Source of the DNA: Mytilinidion resinicola
Lineage: Eukaryota; Ascomycota; Dothideomycetes; Mytilinidiales; Mytilinidiaceae
Length of the DNA stretch: 64,000 bases
Direction of reading: 5' to 3'
NCBI RefSeq assembly: GCF_010093595.1
Contig: NW_022985469.1
Coordinates: forward strand, 78,599-142,598
The notes below the pieces were generated by a model. The model saw only the letters and a list, made by a program, of their open reading frames with translations. It did no database searches and was not told the origin of the DNA. The position numbers were made by a program, and so were the translations under genes. Below, one piece after another: positions 23,277-33,068 of this stretch; the stretch's first letter is position 1; every line of letters starts with the position of its first letter.

Positions 23277-25433
23277 TTAGAGTGCCACCTTTTCTATGCC
23301 CCCCGAAACTACGCTTTCTCGGTCGTCGCCGCTACTGTCAGCCTCCCACGTATCATCACCCATCCCTATTCCCTCTTCAGAACTTGATGAAAGTAAGGCT
23401 TCATCGGCGTCGTCGGTGTCATTGTCCACAGACTCTTCCTCATTGGACACATATTCTTCGCCTTCATTTGTTACCGCGAGCCTATGTTCTAGATGTACTA
23501 TGTCTCTAGAACCATAGCATTTGAAGCACACCAGAAAACTAGAACATTCAATACAGATGTAATATAGCCCGACAATGCCCTAGCCCCATTTGTTAATATT
23601 GCGTAGCGTTATATCGTCGACTGCACTAGAGCTTACTATTAGGCAAATATCACAAAAACTGCTGTCGTCACATAGGCTCGCCTTTTTGGTCTCATAGACT
23701 AGCTGAGACGGAGGATCTAAGAGCTCAATAATGTTGGCAGGGAGTCCGTAGTACGTGGCCACATAGTATGGTGTCCATACTCTGTCTAGCACCTTACCGC
23801 GGTCAGGTATCGTGACATCCGCGCCACGAGCTTTCAACTCCTTAATTATGGCGCTGCGTTCAGATGATTCCGTGTCCCAGTGAAGACATTCTCGAAGTGC
23901 CCAGAATAGTGGCGTCCAGCCGTCGCAGTCCCCCTGTGTGGCTAATTCTGGCCGTTCTTCGATAATGTACTTGACCAGATCAAGCCGACCATTCCCAACC
24001 GCGAAGTGGAATGCGTTCCGATGCATTCTGTCTTCGAGGAAGAGCTCAATTCCCCTTTCTCGGCCTTCTTCTCGAAGAAGCTTGACAAAGTCCCGTGTCC
24101 GAAACAGGGCATTGTGAATTGGCCTTTGCCCGGTCTTGTCCTCGGAGTTGATATCCGCACCGCGCTTAAGGAGCGATTTTACAGTGTTCAAATCGGCCAC
24201 TAGGCAGGCAGTATGGATGTTGCTTCCCCACCGGTCGCTGCTCTGACGACCAATAGCTTCAGTAGTCTCCAATAGGTAGGTGAGTACACCTGACCTTTCG
24301 TCATCCTTTCTAAAGCATGCTGTCTGGAATAGAGCGCCATCCATTTCATGGTCGACATAAGTATCATCATCCGTACCGACTAGAATCTTGATCACATCTA
24401 GAGAGCTCCGGGCGCATGCTAGATGTAGTGGCATAGCAAACGGTCATGGGGGTGCTTTGACGTCCGCGCCTTTCGAGATCAAGAGCTCGGTCGCCTGTGC
24501 ATCTCGGTAGTGGATTACTCAAGAGAGAGGCGTGTTTTCATCCCGATTTACTGTGTTTACTGAGGCTCCGCGGTTTATGAGGAGTTCAAATATTGGGGCA
24601 CCCGTCGCAGACGTGATACAGTTGAGCGCAGTTCGGCCAAGGCTATCGATTTCCTCAATCTGAATGTTGTACAGGAGCAAACTTCTCAGGACACCCTCCA
24701 GATTATGCTTCACGCATTCGTGAAGAAGATATCGATTTGCCTCCCTCGTCGTATGGTGATATGGGTTTGTGCCGGCGTCTAGAAGCATCATGGCTATTCC
24801 TGAGCAACCTCTACTGACTGCAATGGAGAGGCACGTCTCGTCATTGACCACCAAACCGAGGTCCGGCTTGTACTTCAGCAGCTCTTTTACTGAATCTTTT
24901 TTGTCGCTGGTGCAAGCGAAGAACAACACTGTCTGGCCGTTACCGGCCTGGGCATCGATTTGTGCTCCTGCCTGGAGCAGTAACCGCAGAACGTCTGCAT
25001 GTCGTATGCGGCATGTATTGGTTCCCAGCAGTCCAGATCGTCTTCTAGAGGGTTTAGGTTCACCTTGGCCTTGAGTAGATGCCGCACAATCTCAACGTAA
25101 CCTCTGAATGCAGCACGATACAATGGAGTTTGGGTTCCTCGGATAGTCTTCTGCTCTAGGTTTGCTCTTCCGTCAACAAGGACCATCACAATCTCCGGGG
25201 CTGTTGTTCTCAACGGTTACTGCAAGTTGTTTTGTCAGTGCCTCGATGTAGGTTTCCTTGGTGATGGTTTTCCGGCCTTCTTCGACAAGAAGCTTCACGA
25301 ATGCTCTGTCTACTCGGTTCACAGCTTCTCCTAATTGTTTTGAAAATGATTCGTCTGCCAGTACCGCACCAGCTAGATTCCAATTTTCGGAGTCCGCTCC
25401 AGTCGTTTCCAAGCCGTGGACGTTGGATGCCAT
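23277..25433 (-). pseudogene. Ankyrin-repeat protein with ZZ-like zinc finger, disrupted
   Basis: The minus-strand frames together give a long series of ankyrin repeats. Readable parts include TPLYRAAFRGYVEIVRHLL, MPLHLACARSSLDVIKILV, NTVKSLLKRGADINSEDKTG and GDCDGWTPLFWALRE. A C-terminal Cys cluster follows: CDIC, then CIEC, CFKC and later His, as in ZZ-type fingers. In-frame stops interrupt it at 24521-24519 (TGA, where Trp is likely), 24446-24444 (TGA) and 23582-23580 (TAG, inside the zinc finger). A frameshift lies near 25000, where AAY changes to RHADVLRLLLQAGAQI in the next frame, and another near 25200. The stops fit C-to-T or G-to-A changes. The intact ancestor was probably an ankyrin adaptor protein. 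The 5' end is uncertain and may extend into 25569-25940. Confidence 0.78.
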
Positions 25434-25568
25434 GATGAGGCAGTTGTCGAGCTAAGTTTCCCTGTGACCGGACTGTTATCGAGGCGTTGAGCAACGGCAG
25501 TGCCAAGAAAGGAGAACAAGTGGCAAGGCTGGTATTTGTACCGTCACGCAAACACCATGTGCAGACTG

Positions 25569-25940
25569 CTAAAGTTGAAGGGGGTCCTCACGCGGCTCAG
25601 TCAGCTCTATGCAGGTTCCAGCTTGATTCCAACCGCCAGAGATTGCAGGACACAGCACTATCTGCCCCAGCGTTGAACTGAGCTCAGTCGTGGCTGTCTT
25701 CCTCGGTGACTCCTCCTTCGCAGTATCACTGATCATCGTCCGATGAGTCACATCCGAGACCGACTTGAGATCCACCACTCCCAAATTATCAACATCGGAC
25801 TTACGAAGCCTGTTGGTAGGTTCATTCTTCGCGTTGTATAGGACGTTGTCGTCGTTCTGGTCCTCTTTGAACGCTGCTCCGATTTTGCCAATTGTATCCG
25901 CTGTGACATTAATTATGACTGTAGCGTTGAAGGCGTCCAT
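25569..25940 (-). CDS. Short ORF, possible 5' exon of the ankyrin pseudogene
   Basis: An open frame of 123 codons starting MDAFNATVIINVTADTIGKI, upstream of and in the same direction as the ankyrin pseudogene. The opening resembles N-terminal segments of fungal STAND or ankyrin proteins only weakly. No splice junction to the downstream frames could be fixed, so it may be a separate small gene, a lost first exon or chance. Confidence 0.3.
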   Translation of the reverse strand: MDAFNATVIINVTADTIGKIGAAFKEDQNDDNVLYNAKNEPTNRLRKSDVDNLGVVDLKSVSDVTHRTMISDTAKEESPRKTATTELSSTLGQIVLCPAISGGWNQAGTCIELTEPREDPLQL

Positions 25941-26114
25941 GCTCTGTCGTTCAGCAGTTTAGCGCCCTGCAATCTTGACACATCCCCCATTATCTCGGTC
26001 AGATTTTCGAAACTGTCCAGGACACTGCGTCGTCATTTCCAGAGTCGTGGAGCAACTCAATAGATCGTATGACTCTAGTGAAAGACACAACGTCGCGATC
26101 AATCTTCTCGCGTT

Positions 26115-26681
26115 TCAAGTCGCCACCAACTTGTACTCCAGCTGCACCACTGCTCTCAAGTTGGCCCTCCCGCCTTGCACAACCTGCTCGTGATGCCGGT
26201 TCAGCTCCACGAAGAAATTTCCGTTGGGGTACGTGTCCACCACTGGATCAGTTCTTTCCTTCCCCGCAGCGGCGAATTGGAATATCACGCGGACCTCTTT
26301 GATGTATGCAGCGACACCATTGGGGCCAAAGCGGAACTTGGCGACAATCAGGCTGTAAAGGTCGTCATCGTCAAGCGCGAACTCAACAAAGGGCAGGGAC
26401 AGCCCCCAAGTATCGGCATTGGACGAGCATCAACTTTCAGTATGAGAGCTAAACGTGAGCCTCCACCCGCAATGGGGAGAGGCTTTCAGCGAAATTTGGC
26501 GAATGAAAGACGACATGTAGTAGATGCTCAATCCGTACCTACTAAGTTTATAGCCAGACCGAAGCGTTCTGGAGAGGCCCAGACGCAACCCTGCTCGTCT
26601 AGTTCCGACAAGAAGATCATTAGTGGAACCAAGAACATTGCCGACGAGATTGGCACAATATTGAAGCTCCATTGCCTTCAT
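26115..26681 (-). pseudogene. Unidentified gene fragment with one in-frame stop
   Basis: One minus-strand frame runs from the ATG at 26681 to a stop at 26117-26115, interrupted once by TGA at 26432-26430. The part after that stop is clearly protein-like: LSLPFVEFALDDDDLYSLIV, KFRFGPNGVAAYIKEVRVIF and DTYPNGNFFVELNRHHEQVV. The TGA may replace a Trp codon (TGG to TGA). I do not recognise the family. An overlapping plus-strand frame (26175-26720) is less protein-like and is treated as a shadow. Confidence 0.45.
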
Positions 26682-26994
26682 TCGACATTCCCCAAGCGGG
26701 AAAGAGCAAATGGGACATGAAAGCGGAGAGAATTTTGTGTGATGTCACAACTCGGCTTTGGAAATCCTATTTAGTGACAACAAGGAGACTGAGTATGCGC
26801 CAATCTGAGAAATGCGAGTTGGCTGACGGCTTCCCGTGTACTAGACGAACTCATTTGTTTTGAACTTCCTTCACTGCCGTTACGAGGAGAAGGAGCAGTG
26901 AAAGCACGGGTGGAGGGACGAGGGGAAAAGGAGATCAATAAAAGAGTCGTTAAACAGTCTTTCAAAGCATCATTGTTCGACCCTGTCCTTCTCT

Positions 26995-27516
26995 ATGGAA
27001 GCTCCTAAAGATAACCGCTCTGAGAAAAGGAGAATAGCTGGTGGTCCTGGAAAGAGAGACATATGTAAGCTCTTTAACTGGCTGCACAGCAAGGGCGCGC
27101 GAAATCTCATCAAATTGACGGTCGAAGACGGAGCCACCGAAGCCGGGAAGGAGGGTGAGAATATCCCACGTTGCGACGAAGCCATTTCTGAGCCACTGGA
27201 CCGGTGAAAACACTCAAGGAGCTCCATATACACAAAGCAGAGGTGGGTGCCGTTGTTTCTCACGCCTCGAGCCTTCAGCTAACCGTTAAGTTAGGAACCA
27301 TTGGGCGCGCCTGAATATATCAGTACCATCATCGAAGAATTGCAAAATCGCTTGCACTGCGTTCGAGAGTCAGTCACTATAAAGTGGCCCATTTTCGAGG
27401 ATCCCGACATCCAACAAGGAAGTGTTTCCAAGCCGAAGCCGCAGGGCACCACCAAAAGTGATCAAAGCAAAACGTTGGACGGTCATCAGTGGCTAGATAT
27501 CATGGACGCTTTGTGA
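26995..27516 (+). pseudogene. Fragment resembling the linker of fungal subtilisin-like proteins
   Basis: Broken plus-strand frames read KRDICKLFNWLHSKGARNLI, KLTVEDGA, CDEAISEPLDR, VKTLKELHIHKAEV and GHQWLDIMDAL. From memory this order resembles the helical and strand region that precedes the S8 peptidase domain in some large fungal proteins (KHGVxxIL.., PHSDExI.., HKWLxCMDxF). At least two frame changes and a stop (about 27205) interrupt it, and no Asp/His/Ser protease motifs follow. It is probably a decayed, truncated copy. Identification is tentative. Confidence 0.35.
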
Positions 27517-28264
27517 AACTCAGCGCCATCTTCAACCTGCATAAACAGAACAAGAATAAGGCTGAAGGAGGCAAAGGGGCACAGGACTGCGCGATGCTGC
27601 GGGCATAAGGCTCGGCCGAAACCCTACTCCGAAAGGTTAAAACACATGCCGGGATGGTGAAAGCTTTTGACAATATCGGCAGTACCACTAATCGGAGACT
27701 TGCAGTTGAAACCTTTTTCGATATTACACTGCGCTCAACTAATGATCCGAGTAATGATGAAAGTGGGAAAGGGTTGTGAACATTGCTCGCGGCTTGGTTC
27801 CCAACCACGGGGAGGGCAGCATGTAGAATTACAAGAGATGCAATCGCTCTTCATATATTCTATATGCTGAGACTAGCGCATTTATAGATCTAGGATGCCC
27901 CTTTCTCGTTATATCAAAGACTTACTAAGCTTAGGGCCGGGCTACACTAGCCATAGCGTGGCGATACCCACATGAACGTCGCCTTCGTGGATTGCTTCAA
28001 AGTCTTGCTGGAAGCCGATTATTGCCGGCATAATCGTGTCGCCTAATGTAGAACTAGGAATCTAACTAGCGAAGCGAATATCCCAACTGGGCGTAGTGCG
28101 CTTATGTGGACTCTTTCCGCGATTTATTTCATGCCGAGCAATGCCCCATCTTCATCACTCCCCAGCGCCATAGTAGCCACATTCTCCCACCAACGCTGCT
28201 TTCGTGAAGTGGCATCATCTTTTGTTTTCATTCTTCGGTTCCCGATTGAGAGTTTCGCTTCGCA
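27517..28264. other. Gene-poor stretch with a diverged repeat copy
   Basis: This holds a shortened copy of the dispersed repeat (27938-27974) and the word CTAGCGAAGCGAAT at about 28067-28080, which recurs at 30891-30904. No intact coding frame is seen. The left end may be a further decayed part of the fragment before it. Confidence 0.4.
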
Positions 28265-29872
28265 ATGATCGCCGCAAATCACCGCGAGAACCATGAGGCC
28301 CAAGCAAAGCGAGCTTGTCTCTCGTGTCGACGGCAGAGAAGATGGGTACGTGAAACTTCCGGCTTCCCTATGAGCTTGTAGCAGAATTACAAGTGGCATG
28401 TCTGATTCCAATAATCGCTAGTGCGATCGGACGCTGCCGAACTGCCTCGTTTGCACAAAAGCAGGCCGCCAGTGCGAGGGGTATGGTGGGGGCGCGATAC
28501 GAACGTTTGTCAATTTGAATGCTTCAAATGTTTCAACAACGAACAAGAAGCGTCTTCTCTGCGAGGCTATCGCAGAGACAAAAGAGCTCGGCGCCCATGG
28601 AGACCGAATCCTCAACAACGAAACCTCCAATTTTGATTTGTCGGCGTCCTCTTCTCACGGCGTAGCTCAGGTCGGCCGAGAGGAGTTTGTGTCGTTACAA
28701 ATCGGCTACCCGCAGCAAGTCGCTGCACTCTGGAGGACCTTCGTACTCGGCTACTGTCAGACAAACGACTATTGGCCTCCAGGGTGTTCACGACTTATGC
28801 TTCGGAACAAGGCTCTAGATCTCTCCATAATAGCACTCAGCGCCCAGCGTCTTGCGTTGAACCGGGGCAACGCAGCCCTTCACATCATGAGTCTTACCGC
28901 TTACAACAATAGCATTAGTCTGTACAGGGGCACGGTGCAGAAATCGTCTAACAGTGGTTTGGCTGCTATGCTAGCTGTGATTTCGACGGTGTACGCGCTG
29001 GTAGACTCCTGTCTGAATCCGCCTGTAGACATGGCGAATTTCAGTTGGGGCTCGTCAGGCCATTTTGACGGAGCTCTGGCCTTGATGCGACAAAGTGGAC
29101 CTACCCAGTTTTCAAAAGATGGATTTCATTTAGTGTTCAAGAAGATTCGGGAAATGGGGGTAAGTTGCGATACGCCTCGGCTTGACTGTATGCTGATGAA
29201 GTGGCACAGTTTTTTCTTGCGTTGAGCAGACGTCAAAAAACATTCTTGTCCAAAGATGAATGGATGAGCAGTCCTTGGGCAGCGCAGCCTAAAACCTGGC
29301 GGGACAAGCTCTATGACCTAGCGCTACGCTTCAGCGAGCTCGTGGTCAACGACGGGGGAGTAAATGAATCCCCTGATTGCCTAGGCATTTCACAAGAGCG
29401 GATTGGCGAAGCATTGGGGATCGAGGCAGGCCTCGCCAGATGGCGGTCTTTATGGCTCAACGAGGCATACCCGCATCAGCAAATCAGCTGCGATTGCCAA
29501 TCTCCAGCCGCATTTTCGTGCATTTGTTCTGTACTACTGCTTGAGTTTCCAAGCAACGACTTTGCGCTGCTGCAAATCGAATGCTGGTCACTGCAGCTTC
29601 TGATCAGTACTACACTAAGCAGGCTCTCAGGGCCGGAGCTTGACCTCACTAGTTCATGGATTAAGATGTTACCCACACGGTCATCTCAGATTGCCTCTTA
29701 TATGGAAACGGCATCGGCACTTCCTGCTCTCCGATCTACCTCGCACATGACTTCTGGCGTAACCGAAGGATTTTGTCGCAATATCTTTCCGTATTGGATC
29801 CTCAAAAAGTACCAAGCAGACGCCATTAGAGCATCACCACCCAACTTGCAGCATCAGATTGCAACGAAGTAA
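28265..29872 (+). CDS. Zn2Cys6 transcription factor (493 aa)
   Basis: Three exons: 28265-28345, 28422-29159 and 29210-29872, giving 493 aa. The zinc cluster is assembled across intron 1: CLSC, RRQRRW, then CDRTLPN, CLVC, TKAGRQ and C. This is exactly CX2CX6CX6CX2CX6C (residues about 18-44). Such proteins bind DNA as nuclear regulators. The residue before the third Cys is Trp instead of the usual Lys. Downstream is a helical fungal-trans-2-type region (SLQIGYPQQVAALW, ALSAQRLALNRGNAA, FLSKDEWMSSPW). The gene converges on the HD-domain gene with only 85 bases between stops. The targets are unknown. The short N terminus before the cluster (17 residues) is normal for this class. Confidence 0.83.
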
Positions 29873-29957
29873 GGATTTCAACCCGCCAAATAGTATCCGT
29901 TGGGCTCTACACAGTCCCACAAAAAGGCTTCGCAGCCGATTAAACGCGCTCTTTCCC

Positions 29958-30656
29958 TCAAAACGAGTCTGGCAAAGGACACGCCTCGATTCGGTCCGGC
30001 CAAGTATGGCCCTCCAACGAAAACCCCTCGAGGTATCTCTGCCCAACCGCACCCACGAAATTGTCATACGTAGTCTCCGGCTTCGACCTACAAAATCCAC
30101 ACAAAATCTCCTTGATCCCAGCAATCATCTTCAACCGCGGATACTCTTTCACGATGCCGTCATACTCAGCCCACGTCAACGACCCCTCCGGTGAGTGGTC
30201 CGGGCCCGCGAAATCAGCCACGATGCCCAGCCAACAGGCCACACATTCCGGCTCCTTGTGCGCGACAACGGTGTCGGAAGTGTGCAGCGCGATGGCATCC
30301 CAGACGAGTTGGAGGCGGCGCTCGTCCCAAGCTTCGTCGCCTTTAGTGTTCAAACCACGCAGGAAGTTCCTGGCCGCCTCGGCGCCGTCGACTTCGAAGC
30401 GCTTGTCTTTGGAGATCAGTTCGCCGGTCGAGTCCCAGCCGAGGTCGTGCAGGATTGCAGCGACGGCGTGGGCTTCGCGGTCGAGGTTCTTGAGGTGCGG
30501 CAGCTTCGAGGCAATGCAGTGGCCGAAAAGGAACGATCGCATGATGTGGTTGTAGGTCATGTCGTCCGAGTGGGCCCGGGCATAGGATATGGCCGCGGTG
30601 ATGGCGGGCGTGTTGGGCACGGTGATGCCGCCGAGGACTTGGGTAGTGGAAGTCAT
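29958..30656 (-). CDS. HD-domain hydrolase, cyanamide-hydratase-like (232 aa)
   Basis: A single exon of 232 codons starting MTSTTQVLGGITVPNTPAIT. HD metal-site residues are visible: His in YNHIMRSFLFGHCIASK, the doublet in ILHDLGWD, a further His in IALHTSD, and an Asp in GIVADFAGPD. HD proteins hydrolyse phosphoesters. A fungal subgroup, including cyanamide hydratase, acts on small nitrogen compounds, and the motif spacing and length here suit that subgroup. The true substrate cannot be told. It is intact although it lies in a decayed region, and converges with the Zn2Cys6 gene. Confidence 0.85.
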   Translation of the reverse strand: MTSTTQVLGGITVPNTPAITAAISYARAHSDDMTYNHIMRSFLFGHCIASKLPHLKNLDREAHAVAAILHDLGWDSTGELISKDKRFEVDGAEAARNFLRGLNTKGDEAWDERRLQLVWDAIALHTSDTVVAHKEPECVACWLGIVADFAGPDHSPEGSLTWAEYDGIVKEYPRLKMIAGIKEILCGFCRSKPETTYDNFVGAVGQRYLEGFSLEGHTWPDRIEACPLPDSF

Positions 30657-31766
30657 GTTGAGAACGGTTTGGATCGACGGTCCAGTTGCTGAAGCCTGGT
30701 GATGATGAATGGTTGATTGTAGATGAGAAGACGAATCAAAGAAGCGTGGAGGAATGTCACTATTTATCTACATTAAACGCTTCTCCGCAGCACTGCTGAC
30801 TGGTCCTTACCTCTACAGTATTTGATAAGCACATGTTGTGCCACTGGTGACAATGCATTATGCATAGGGTCTAAGCATTCCCTAGTCGCGCTAGCGAAGC
30901 GAATGTCCACCTTGGTCAATGTACCCTGTGATTTGATGCGGGAACTCTAAAAAAGTCCTTAATTGGACTCCAGCTCTACACATGCTCTCCTCTGAATGAC
31001 GTCGGCGAGGTCATTTCCTCACGTCCGGGATGGGATCGACCACTAGCTATGGTATGGCGGGCCGCGGAAAGCAGGAAGTGGAGGTAGTTCCACTCCTCCG
31101 TAATGGTTTTGTTCTAGTCACCCGACTTAGCTGAATACTCTCGCTATTTAAATGTATCTGTCGGCGAGCCTGCTGCCTCCAGCCGGCCGAGAGTTTAGCC
31201 CTTTCCGCTACCATGTGCCTCCGGCCTTTTATGACCGCTTTTCTCAAAAAAGAATGGCCTTCCTCAACCACTTTATAGACCTTGATGATTGCTCGCATAA
31301 CTTTAAGCTTTGCAGCAGTTAACGAATAAGGTTGAAGTCGTCTGGAGCCCATACAACTACGAATGACTCACAAAGAAAAGAGATAGTTCTTCATACGTAT
31401 TACACCTTGATATTGGAGTCGCCCTAGAGATACAATCGAAGAACCACCCAGCTCGGGCTGGGGTTTTCGAACACTTTTCTTTGATCGCTTGATCTTAGCA
31501 TAGGATTAGTGTTAAGAACTCCCGTTCGCGGAAAGTTACTCCAAGTCCTCTGACATGAACTAAAGTAATCTCTAAAAGGGGTGGTGGTTGGGTCACGGGC
31601 TAACACGTGGCATGAGAATCAAAGTGCCTAAGTAGCATGTTACAAGAGGTTCGGCCTTAGTACTAAGAATAAGTAAAGAGTAGTTGTATGTCCAGTTTGC
31701 CTGTTGTGATCTTAGCCGTTGTAAATTAACTGTGACAACAAGAGTGTGGAAATCTTGAGGTTCGGC
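30657..31766. other. Intergenic region left of the hAT-like element
   Basis: Contains the 5' flank of the HD-domain gene. A minus-strand frame at 31352-31047 is Arg/Lys-rich and vaguely like transposase-associated sequence, but has no motif. The word CTAGCGAAGCGAAT recurs at 30891. Confidence 0.4.
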
Positions 31767-31778
31767 TTATCTCAGGGA

Positions 31779-31913
31779 CCTCAGACTCTCTACGAGGAAT
31801 TGCCTTGCCCGTCCTGCGGTGGGTGAACGTATGCCCGTGCACGCTTATGAATTTTATGCTCGTACACGTGATGCGCACGGACGGGCAAGGAATTCCTCGT
31901 AGAGGGTCTGAGG
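31779..31913. repeat. Foldback 1 inside the hAT-like element
   Basis: Arms 31779-31814 and 31879-31913 are inverted copies of 35-36 bases with one substitution and a one-base indel. They begin CCTCAGAC like the element's own ends. A smaller palindromic stretch lies in the loop. Confidence 0.8.
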
Positions 31914-31967
31914 GAAAATGGTCGCAGTTTGTAAGGACGGTTTTTTTGAAGCTTTCACGGTCGCATT

Positions 31968-32067
31968 CCACCATCACAACTTCTTTTACTCTAAGAACAT
32001 AGGAGCTGCTTTCTTATACTCTTAAGAAGCAGCTCCTAGGTTCTTAGGGCGAAAGAAGTTGTGGTGG
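31968..32067. repeat. Foldback 2 inside the hAT-like element
   Basis: Arms 31968-32016 and 32023-32067 pair almost completely with a 6-base loop. They contain AGGAGCTGC and AACTTCTTT and their complements. Transcribed, it would form a long hairpin. Confidence 0.8.
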
Positions 32068-32329
32068 TAAAGTTCCATCTTAAAAGCAGATCGAAAAGTG
32101 AGCCCGACCAGTTTCAAAAATGAACTTTCTCTTCTCAACGCTGTACTTCGCCCCCTAATAGACTAGGTAGTAAGGCATGAATATGTGAATTGAGTACTCA
32201 AGTACCTTAGCATTCAATTGCATCAACAACTGTGATGATAACTGCTTGGTAACACCCTTTTTTCGTCCACTGAAGAAAATGAACCTGTTGAATTCCGACC
32301 TGCTTACACCAAACACGCGCCCATTTGAG

Positions 32330-32435
32330 CTCAGACGCTCCACAGAGGATTTTGGGTGTTGCAGGGGTGTTGCAAGGGGGGCATGGTAGGTGCTAAGTTA
32401 TGCAACCACCACAAATTCTCTGCGGAGCGTCTGAG
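32330..32435. repeat. Foldback 3 inside the hAT-like element
   Basis: Arms 32330-32354 and 32411-32435 are inverted copies of 25 bases with about five mismatches. The right arm overlaps the element's right terminal repeat. Confidence 0.7.
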
Positions 32436-32456
32436 GTTCCTGAGATAAGGTTCGGC

Positions 32457-33068
32457 AGATATTCGAGCGATTGGTGCACGTGATGTGTTGGAAGCGTTCT
32501 GAACTGGATCTATACTATGGTAAAATAGATCTGGTACGGAAATGCCTGCATAAGCCTCCTTCAGGTGTATATAACAAGCTAGAATTCCTACATAGGATTG
32601 ACATTGTCATCCGTATCGCAATCACGTGATTTGAATATATCACAAGATGTTGATCGCATCGGCCCGTCGCGCGCACGGATCTCGTCCAATTCGCTGCCAC
32701 ACCAGAACATGGTTTCGTTCTTACGAACTATCGTCTATCGCATAACTTACCGTGTATCACTGCGAGTGGTGATTGTGACTTCGCCTCTGCCTATTATGCC
32801 AGACTTGTGGTGTCGTAATTGCGGAACCCCGGAGCCCCACGCTGCACGCTGCACGTCGCACCCTGCCCTGTCACCTCAGGGGAGTCCAGGTCGAATCATA
32901 GACTGCACAGCTGGCTGCCAAGGAACACACTCCAGCTGAAGTCTGCGTACGCAGTAGTCTAGCATGACACGTCATAGCGATATGTCGCTCATCAAAGCTT
33001 CCACTACTGATAAGAGGGACATCTCCCTTCGAGCGACACCAGCTCCTTACGTCTGAATTTACAGCGCC
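32457..33068. other. 5' flank of the CorA-like gene
   Basis: No supported gene. A short plus-strand frame at 32598-32939 lacks recognisable features. Confidence 0.4.

Larger units (their letters stand above)
31767..32448. mobile_element. Non-autonomous hAT-like element (682 bp) with 8-bp duplications
   Basis: The ends are inverted repeats starting TTATCTCAGG on both sides; they match over about 24 bases with two substitutions (left 31767 onward, right 32448 backward). The 8 bases just outside, GGTTCGGC, are identical at 31759-31766 and 32449-32456, a target-site duplication of the length made by hAT transposases. There is no transposase frame inside. The interior contains three foldback structures. 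The perfect duplication suggests a fairly recent insertion. Confidence 0.85.

Noticed and set aside
23561..23580. Fourth copy of the dispersed 41-bp repeat
   Set aside because: Only about 19 bases match loosely, and they lie in the zinc-finger coding frame of the ankyrin pseudogene, so chance is likely.
26175..26720. 181-codon plus-strand ORF
   Set aside because: Overlaps a much more protein-like minus-strand frame; composition looks like an antisense shadow.
31047..31352. Basic minus-strand ORF as possible transposase piece
   Set aside because: No DDE, helix-turn-helix or terminal repeat could be tied to it.
31740..32460. CRISPR-like array from the repeated CCTCAGAC words
   Set aside because: The copies alternate in orientation and lack regular spacers; the context is eukaryotic and the TIR/duplication explanation fits.
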